This document shows positions 56,681 through 64,000 of a stretch of 64,000 nucleotides of DNA, piece by piece. The DNA lies in assembly GCF_010093595.1 (NCBI RefSeq), contig NW_022985453.1, positions 1,140,897 through 1,204,896 on the forward strand, in the 5' to 3' direction. A program made the translations under genes and the position numbers. The stretch is from Mytilinidion resinicola (Eukaryota; Ascomycota; Dothideomycetes; Mytilinidiales; Mytilinidiaceae). Numbering within the stretch: position 1 is the stretch's first letter; each line of letters begins with the position of its first letter. The notes beneath the pieces were generated by a model that saw nothing but the letters and a program-made list of their open reading frames with translations, had not been told where the DNA came from and made no database searches.

Positions 56681-57980
56681 TGTTCGGGGGATATTATATA
56701 TTGCAACAGCGCATTACACGCTTTTAAACTACTTTTTATCGATTGCTAAGATAGCTATATATATCTAGCCTTCTTTTTAAATTAATTGCGTATTATATTA
56801 TTAAGGTATAGTAGTTAAAAGTTAACAAAGCGCGTTCCGGTAATAAGGTAGACTACTTACTTAGGTAGGCCGTTCGCTTATAGAGTATATTATAGGAAGA
56901 TACCTAGTAGTTAGCTATATATAGGAACTTAGGATAAAAAAAGATTAAACTAAAAATAGATTCTTTTAATATATATAGAGGCTAATGCCCTATAAAATAG
57001 CTATATATATTATATTAAGTTATATATATTATTATTATTATTTTACCTTTTATAAAACCTTAAATTATAGTAAAACTAAAAAAAATTTAAAAGTAGATTT
57101 TTACTTACGTAATATATAAAGTAGAGATTAACTCTCTACCTGCCTATAAAACTAACCTACCTTTATACTAGTAAATGCGATTTAGAACTTATTAAACTTA
57201 ACTTTAATAGTTCTAGCTAATATATAAATCTCTAAAATTTATACCCTTACTACTAGCAGCGTTTTTACTATACTTTTTATACTCCGAATTTTTTACACCT
57301 TATTATTTTTTCTATTCCAAGATATTTATCTATTTATTTTTAAGAATTTTATTTCTCTTTACTTTCTGCATCGGTTACGCCTTACTAATTCTATTTTTTA
57401 GTACTAAGTAACCGTTTAGGCTATATACTAGTTAGGAACGCTTATTACTAATTTTATTTAGGTGAATTCGATTTCTAATATAGGGCTTAGAGTATAATAG
57501 GTTGTTTTTTCTATACCTTCCTTCTATTATATACTAAGGTAGGGTATAGGTTAAGTTATTATCGGGGTGTAATAGTCTTTAAAAGGTAAGGTAAGATTAA
57601 TCTTAGGTATAAAACGGGGTTATTACTTCTAATAGGTAGTATTAAAGTCTTAAGTTAAATATAAGGTTTCTATTTATATAAAGAAGCGTCCTTATATATA
57701 AAAGCTCCGCTCTAAAAAATCTATTTACTTATCTAGCTTATAGCCTTAAGCTCTATAAGCTCTATTCTAGCTTATAGCCTTAAGCTTTTTAAGCGCTCTT
57801 TTAGCTTACTGCCTTAAGCTTTTTAAGCTATTATATAACCCTGTTTCTATAATATTCTATTCTTAGATTATTCCTATCTACTAGCAGTCTATAGGGGAAT
57901 CTAGGATTTCTATCTATTCTATATATAACTTTTTTAGTTCTATAACCTAGTTCTATATAATTAATTTTATCTACTTATTT
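56681..57980. other. AT-rich, degraded transposon DNA, not assignable
   Basis: Very rich in TA and TAG/TAA on all frames. I find no segment that I can assign to a family. Confidence 0.4.
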
Positions 57981-58720
57981 ATCTCTATAAGTGCCTCTGC
58001 GCTTAGGTAGTTTATATTACAGGTTATAATACTTGCTCCCTTTTCTAAAGCTTTTAGCCTAAAAGTATTTCTATAGTAGGGTTTTAAATAAGTAGCTAGT
58101 AATACCCTATCTACTAGGCTGTTATTATACTACTCTATTTCTTCTTTTATAATATCTAACGCCTTAAAAGCTAAGAAATAAGAAAGTTATCTTACGCTTG
58201 CGGATTATATTAACGCGTCTGGTTTAAAAGTTATACCTTATTCCCGGTATAAGTCTCGGGGTTTATTATATATAGTTTTTATATCTAACTCTAATTATTA
58301 TTTAGCCTGCGTTTAGGCGCAACAATTAAACTATAATATTACCGGTATTTTAGCGGCTGCCTATAGGTTAGTATAGTTTCTTATTATATATATTTATTTT
58401 TTATCTAACCTTTATAGGGCGAAAACTGTTCTATATAGAAAATAAACTCTATTATAAAAAGTTAGAAACTTATACGGTTCTAAAAGCGGCTATAGTAAAA
58501 CTTAATTACCTAGATTCTTAAAAGGAACTACTGTGTAAGCGTGGTAAGAAAATAATATATTATAGTTTTAAGACTCTAGAAGAGCTTAAGGAAGATAATT
58601 AGAAAGAGGCTAAGTAGAAAAAACAAGAGCGTGCTAAGCAAGAAGGCTTACCTTCTGCCTTAGGGCCTGTTAGGTATTCTTTTTTTTTTTTAGAGTATAC
58701 CGGGCACTAATAGCTGTCCC
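57980..58720 (+). mobile_element. Remnant of a transposon-associated Cys-rich, coiled-coil ORF
   Basis: Plus-strand fragments in two frames read LADYINASGLKVIP with nearby Cys codons, then, after a frame change, a helical stretch GKKIIYYSFKTLEELKEDN and KKQERAKQEGLPSALGP. Similar Cys-cluster plus charged-helix proteins accompany some fungal elements. Several TAG codons interrupt it. The family assignment is weak. Confidence 0.35.
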
Positions 58721-58959
58721 CTTTACTGCTATATATTCTAATTAGAAAGCAGTAATAATCCGCCTTCGGATTCCTTTAATTCTTCCTAGTTAGACGGTGC
58801 GCTGTTGCCGTCTTTTTAGGCTATTCCGGATTCTAGCGGTAAAACTACTGCAGGAGTTCCTAATAGTTTACTAAACTCTTAACTAGTTTCTATATATTCT
58901 TAGAAGTGCTGTATTTTTTCTACTTAATTAGGTACTTTTTTTGCTAACTATACTATTAG

Positions 58960-60505
58960 GAATCTAGGATTTGCTTAACCTTATATTTATTATTATTATT
59001 AACCTTAATATTGTTTTCTAGCTTAGTGTTTAGTAGTGCGGGTTCTAGTAGCAATATATAGAAAACCGGGTGTATTTTTATTCTATTAGGTAGCCTAAGC
59101 TTATAGTTTACTAGGCTAATAACGTTCTATATTTTAAATAGTCTAATCTTAATATAGTCTAACTTTATACTTAGTTGTTTTATTTTAATATTTTTATAGA
59201 GTAGGTAGACTTTATCCCCCCTTTTAAAGGTTAGTGTAATACTCCGGTGTTAATTATAATATCTTGCTAACCTTAGTATTAGGAATTAGATATCTATTAA
59301 AAGCTGTTTCTATAGCTCTTTAATATTTTTAACTAATAGCAGTGCCCTCTAGGCCCTTATACTATTAAGTTAGGGTTTTTAATACGCCTTTAGATCGAAA
59401 CTATAGTTTATAAAAAAGGGCGATACCTTTATTATTTCCGTAGATGCGCTATTATAGGCGAACTAGGCTATTAGTAGTAGTAATACCTAATTATCCTACC
59501 TATAATTAATATAGTATTATAGGTACTATTCTAAAGTCTAATTAAGCCTTTCCGTTTACCCGTCCGTTTAAAGGTAAAACGCTGTAGAAAGCTTATACTT
59601 TGTTTTTAGTTATGCAGTAAGGGTCTACCAGAATTTTAATATAAAGAGCTTATTTCGGTCTAAAATTATCTCCTAGGGTAGCCTATAGTTGCTAATAACG
59701 TATTTTAAAAATATATAGGCCAGATTTTCTACTGTTAATACTTTTTAATAGGGGATAAAGTAGGTATATTTAGTTAATTAGTCCGTAACTACTAATATTA
59801 TATTATACTTTATACCTGTTATAGGTTTAATAAACTATAGTAGCTTAACTATAAAGTTCTATATAATAGATTTCTATACCCTTTCTAGTATAGAGGGACT
59901 CTTTATTAGTCCGTATAGTGCGTGTTATACTAACTTATTCTTCGCGCACTTATATTTATATACAATTTTCTCCGTTAGTTTCCGGAGTCTAGGAAAATAG
60001 AATATTCTTACAATTTTTTCCTGTGTTCTTTCCACTCCCTAGTGCCTATACGCCGGTATACTATAGAATTTCTTAATAAGCTCTTTTTATAAGGTCTTAG
60101 GTATAAATATCTTATTCTATAAGGTAATAATACTGTTTTAGATTTCTTTTTATTTTTAGTTTACAGGTTTTAGGCGCAAACTTTACTAGTTATAACCTGC
60201 TAAATCCCGGCTTTTTTAGTCTAATTTCTGTGCTGCCTTAATTTATCTATACTACTTATTATTCTTAAACTAATAAGTAGCTGCTACTTATATATAGTTG
60301 AATTTAAAAGTTCCTAGACTTTTCTTCCTAAGTATAAATTACCTGGCTTTTCCGGCTCCTTCTATATAGTCCGGCCTTTAGCTAAGTATATCTATATAAG
60401 CGTTTTTAGATCCCTTTTAGTATATAATCCTAAAATTAAAGGTTTCTAGTTTTTCTAACTATTTTACTTATTTTCTATTTAACTTTTTAGTTATAGTAAA
60501 GTATA
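58960..60505 (-). mobile_element. Ty3/gypsy element A: integrase and chromodomain remnant
   Basis: On the minus strand, with frequent TAG stops, the order is a short RNase H-to-integrase spacer (60100-60500), the integrase zinc-binding region with C-A-K-N-K near 59940, the catalytic core (VVTD, then TDG near 59570), and a C-terminal chromodomain-like part near 58990-59100 (IHPVFYILLLEPAL; WKKYSTSKN). The RT and RNase H that should precede it are missing because element B begins at 60506. Enzymes are inactive. Confidence 0.7.
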
Positions 60506-60773
60506 TATTACAGTCTCGGGCGGCAGGATTGCCCTAGCTAGCTCGGGCAGGTAGGTAGAAGTAATAACTAAATTTACTACGTGTTCTATAATATACAGCA
60601 GGTAGGCAGGTTAAATAATAAGATATAGCTTAAGGAGCTATAAAAAGGCAGGGCGGCGGTCGGCAGGTATACTCCTGCTAAGGCTCGCATAGGCCCTTAT
60701 AATAAGGCCTCTCGCCGGGTCCTAATATTACGTGTTATACTATACAGTAAGCTTCACCGTTTAAGCTGTAACA
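60506..60773 (-). repeat. 3' LTR of gypsy element B
   Basis: On the minus strand it starts TGTTACAGCTTAAACGG, directly after a polypurine tract, and ends GACTGTAATA, where TA is probably a mutated CA. Length is about 268 bp. The 5' partner lies outside the window. Confidence 0.65.
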
Positions 60774-63700
60774 GTACTCCCCTTTTTACGGCCGAACTCT
60801 GTTAAGGCCTAAGGACCGGGCTTTTTAGGGTAACGGCAATAGAATAACCGGATAGCTTCCTTAGCATATTCTAGATAGTTAGCGGGCTCTTCTATAACTT
60901 TGTTATATCCGGTCTACTTTACTATATACTTTAGGCGGGGGCGGCTATAACTACGACGCTCCTATTAAGAGTTAACAACTTCCTTAACTTCCTACTTTTC
61001 TAAGCCTTCGACTTTAACTAGCAGCGGTGGTTCTTAATACTAGCCGGGCAGCGGATTATTCGCAGCAGGTTTTAGTAAACTAATATAGAAGATATTATAG
61101 TTATATATACTCTTTAGTAAGGTTAGGCGGTATATATAAGGGCTAATAACCTTTTTTACGCGGAATAGTCTAAGATTTTTCTAATTTAGCTTCTTCTAGA
61201 AGCAGAGGGTTTTAATATTCTTAGTATTTAACTATACTAAGTTGTTAACTTAATAGTTATAAGCAGGGCAACGGTTATAGTTTATATTATCCTTATATTA
61301 GGTATAGAAGGCAGTAAGTTTAGACTTTAGATATTCTAGAATCTTTTCTATATACTTAGTAAAGCGCTCAGCGTCTCTAGCAGGCGGGCGGGTTAATAGT
61401 TTAACCGGCTTAAAACCTAAATATAGGTAGAAGCCGTAGTTTATAAAAAAGGGGGAGATATAGGTGCTCTTAGAATTTACAGTATTAATTAATAGTTTAG
61501 CTAAAAGCAGCTATTTAGCCTAGTTATCCTGTAAATAGGATATATATACCTATAAGTACTATTCTAGAACAGTATTAGCTCTTTTAGTCTAGCTATTAGT
61601 TTTAGGGTAGTATATAGTTAATAGTAGGTAGTTAATCCTTAGGCGGCTAGTTAGGTGTCTCTAGAATTTAGCTATAAACTAGGGCCCTTAGTTAGATATA
61701 ATAGAGGTAGGCAGGCTGTATAGTTTCCAGATATTTTTTAGGAAAAGTTTTGTAATATCTTCCGCGTTGCAGGTTCCTTTACAGGCAAGGAAGTATTTTA
61801 TCTTAGTTAGGCGGTCTACTATAATAAGAATTGCATCGTGCTTTCCGCTACGCGGTAGGTGCGTGATAAAATCTATTAATATATTACACTAGGCTTTTTT
61901 AGGAATAGGCAGCGGCTTTAGAATACCCTGGTAGGCTTCTTATAATAGAGTAGTTCTCTTATATATCTAGCAGTTCCTAACCTAATAGTCCACGTAAGGT
62001 AGTATTCCGGGCTAGTAGTAACTGCGGGCTATTAGGCTATATATTTTAGATCTTCTAAAGTAGCCGGTAATAGCGTTCCTGTAGTATATACGCAGAAGTT
62101 CTGCCTTTAGTTTATTATAGTCGGGTATATATAGGCAGTTCCGATAGTATAGGTATCTATTTTTCTTCTAGTATTTAGCTAATATAAGCTTTATATAACA
62201 GCGGTGTTCTTTTTCTAAGGCTTTTAGAACTAATAGCAGGATAGGGTTTTCTTTATATGCTGTTCTTAGCAGGGCGGCAATTATAGGGGGTAGTTCTATA
62301 TCTCCCTCGGTTTCTTATTTATCTTGCGGGGCGTTATCTAGGGAAGTTAGTAATAAGCCTTCTTACCGGGTTCTTACAGGTGCTAGAGCTATTATTTTAG
62401 CTTTATTCTTAAAGGTTACTTTTCTTATAGTTTTCTTTTCTATTTTATTCTTAAAGTTTAATTTCTTTAGAATTATCTAGCTCTAGTAGCGGAGATATTT
62501 ATCCTTTTCCTTAGGTAGGTCCTCTAACCTTCTAGTTAGAAAATCGGCTTTGCCCTAAGTTTTCCGGGTTAATACGTGATTTTAAAGTTAAAACGGGACA
62601 GAAATTTAGACCAGCGGGCCTGGCGGCGGTTTAGTAGTTTTATTATTATAAAGTACTCCAGATTATAGTAGTTGGTAATAACTTTAATAGGTAAGGCGGC
62701 GCCCTTAAGCTCTGGTTTCTATTCTTTAAAGTATTAGATAATAGTAAGCAGTTCCTTATTATATATCTTATAGTTGTATTCTGCAACTAAGTGCTTTTTT
62801 AAGAAGAATATAATAGGGCGCAGGATTCTGTCGTCTCCGTACTATAATAAGACGCCAGCTAAGATATAATTAAATACATCTATTTCTATAATAATAGGCT
62901 TATTCTAGTTAAATAGTGCTAGGATAGGTGCAGAGGTAAAGGCTTCTTTTAATTTAGTAAAAGCTTTCTAACAGGCAGTATTCTATATAAAGGCAACGCC
63001 CTTTTTTATTAGGCGTATTAGCAGAGCAATAATCTTTAAAAAGTCTCTAATAAATCGGCGGTAGAAGTTTCTAAATCCTATAAAAGCTTGTATATTAGTT
63101 AGGTAAGTTAGTATCTCCTAGTCTATTACAGCTTTAATTTTCTCTAGGTTTATTTACAGGCCGTTGGCTCCTATAATAATACCTAGGAATATTATTTCTT
63201 TGGTAAAGAACTTGTATTTCTTAATTTTTGCGTAGAGTTCTGCTTTTTATAGCAGTTTTAGCATAGTACGGATATACTCTAGGTGTTTAGTTTAGTTCCG
63301 GCTGTAAATTAGAATATTATCCAGGTAGGCAGTATAGAAAACGTCGAGATGCTTTTATAGAGTATTATTTATAAATTGTTGGAATGTTACAGGGGCTCCG
63401 GTAAGCCTAAACAGTATTACTAAGGTTTTAAACAGTTCTAGTTAGGTTCGGAACGCAGTAAGCTATTTTTAACCCTTTTTTATATATAGGTTATTAAAGG
63501 CAGATATAATATTAATCTTTATAAAGTACTTTATCCCCTTTAGGTTACTTAAGGTTTCCTTTATTAATAGTAGCGGGTAGCGGTTCTTAACTATTATAGT
63601 ATTTAGCGCTCGGTAGTTAACGTAGAAGCGGAGGCCTTCTTTAGGCTTTTTTATAAATAATATAGGTAATACGGCAGGCGAAGAGCTAGGGCGGATAAAT

Positions 63701-64000
63701 CCTTTTTTTAGATTATCTGCTACCTATTCTCTTAAAGCTATTAGCTTATTGCGGGATATTAGGTATAAGGGTTTAAAAAAGGGCGTTTTTCCTTTCTTTA
63801 ACTTAATCTTATAGTTATACGGGCGGTGCAGTGGCAGGCAGTCGGCGTTTTTAGGCGAAAAGATATTAGTAAACTCTTATAGTTCTTTAGGCAGGCGGTC
63901 TAGGTTAAAGCCCTTCTTCTTAAATAGAATATAGTTAATATTATCTAGTAATATAGAAAAAAGTTTATATCCTTTTTATAAGTAGGCGCTATATACGCGT
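60763..64000 (-). mobile_element. Ty3/gypsy element B (chromodomain type), pol region, runs off window
   Basis: Minus-strand order is reverse transcriptase (63100-63900; [13 protein letters not shown], then AYLDNILIYS with the YLDD box mutated), RNase H (about 62600-62950; IIIEIDVFNYILAGVLL), integrase (about 61500-62050; IIVDRLTKIKYF), and a C-terminal chromodomain (about 60850-60950; YIVK*TGYNKVIEEP). It ends at GRKKGSTVTA and a stop that overlaps the LTR start. TAG codons at former Trp/Gln positions break it throughout. The 5' part and 5' LTR are outside the window. Confidence 0.75.
60774..60790 (-). other. Polypurine tract of gypsy element B
   Basis: The minus strand reads GTAAAAAGGGGAGTAC immediately before the LTR start. 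This is the usual plus-strand primer site of LTR retroelements and fixes the LTR border. Confidence 0.7.

Overview
The window is nuclear DNA of a filamentous ascomycete (Pezizomycotina, possibly Dothideomycetes; the class is an inference). Genes carry 47-150 bp GT-AG introns with CTAAC/CTGAC-type branch points. They include Sec9, vacuolar alpha-mannosidase, a Bys1-like secreted protein, a fungal NLR and Zn2Cys6 regulation. The last 10.7 kb is AT-rich transposon debris that looks heavily RIP-mutated (repeat-induced point mutation, CpA to TpA).

Layout. 1-434: end of an unknown leucine-rich/F-box-like gene, frameshifted. 713-8103: five tandem, same-strand copies of one protein-kinase-fold gene; one is open but lacks a catalytic Asn, the other four are broken. 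9077-10583: NDP-glucose 4,6-dehydratase. 11934-13348: SEC9 t-SNARE. 13640-17161: GH38 alpha-mannosidase. 17728-18225: Bys1-like secreted protein. 20823-23045: decayed STAND/NLR gene. 25209-27478: DUR3-type urea transporter with one in-frame TAG. 28326-29941: NtaA/SnaA-type FMN monooxygenase with two in-frame TAGs at Trp positions. 30694-32588: intact POT peptide transporter. 33109-34087: non-autonomous TIR transposon with an 8-bp target duplication, sitting exactly on the stop codon of the next gene.

34093-51870 looks like a co-regulated metabolic cluster: adenylate-forming ligase, class II DAHP synthase, PDR-type ABC exporter, an unrecognised 449-residue protein, LaeA-like methyltransferase, SMP-30/lactonase-like protein, Gfo/Idh/MocA oxidoreductase and a transcription factor carrying both a C2H2-like finger and a Zn2Cys6 cluster. 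No PKS, NRPS or terpene core is present. A private DAHP synthase suggests boosted supply of shikimate-derived aromatics, the ligase would activate an acid, the methyltransferase and oxidoreductase would tailor it, and the ABC pump would export it. This reading is inference from family membership and gene order. The 449-residue protein is the best candidate for something new.

53311-64000 holds nested elements: a plus-strand pogo/Fot1-type transposon (54488-56334, TIRs, TA target) inside a minus-strand pogo relative, and a minus-strand chromodomain Ty3/gypsy element (from 60506 beyond the window end) inside an older gypsy element. Most in-frame stops in the broken genes across the window are TAG at positions where relatives have Gln or Trp, the change RIP makes.
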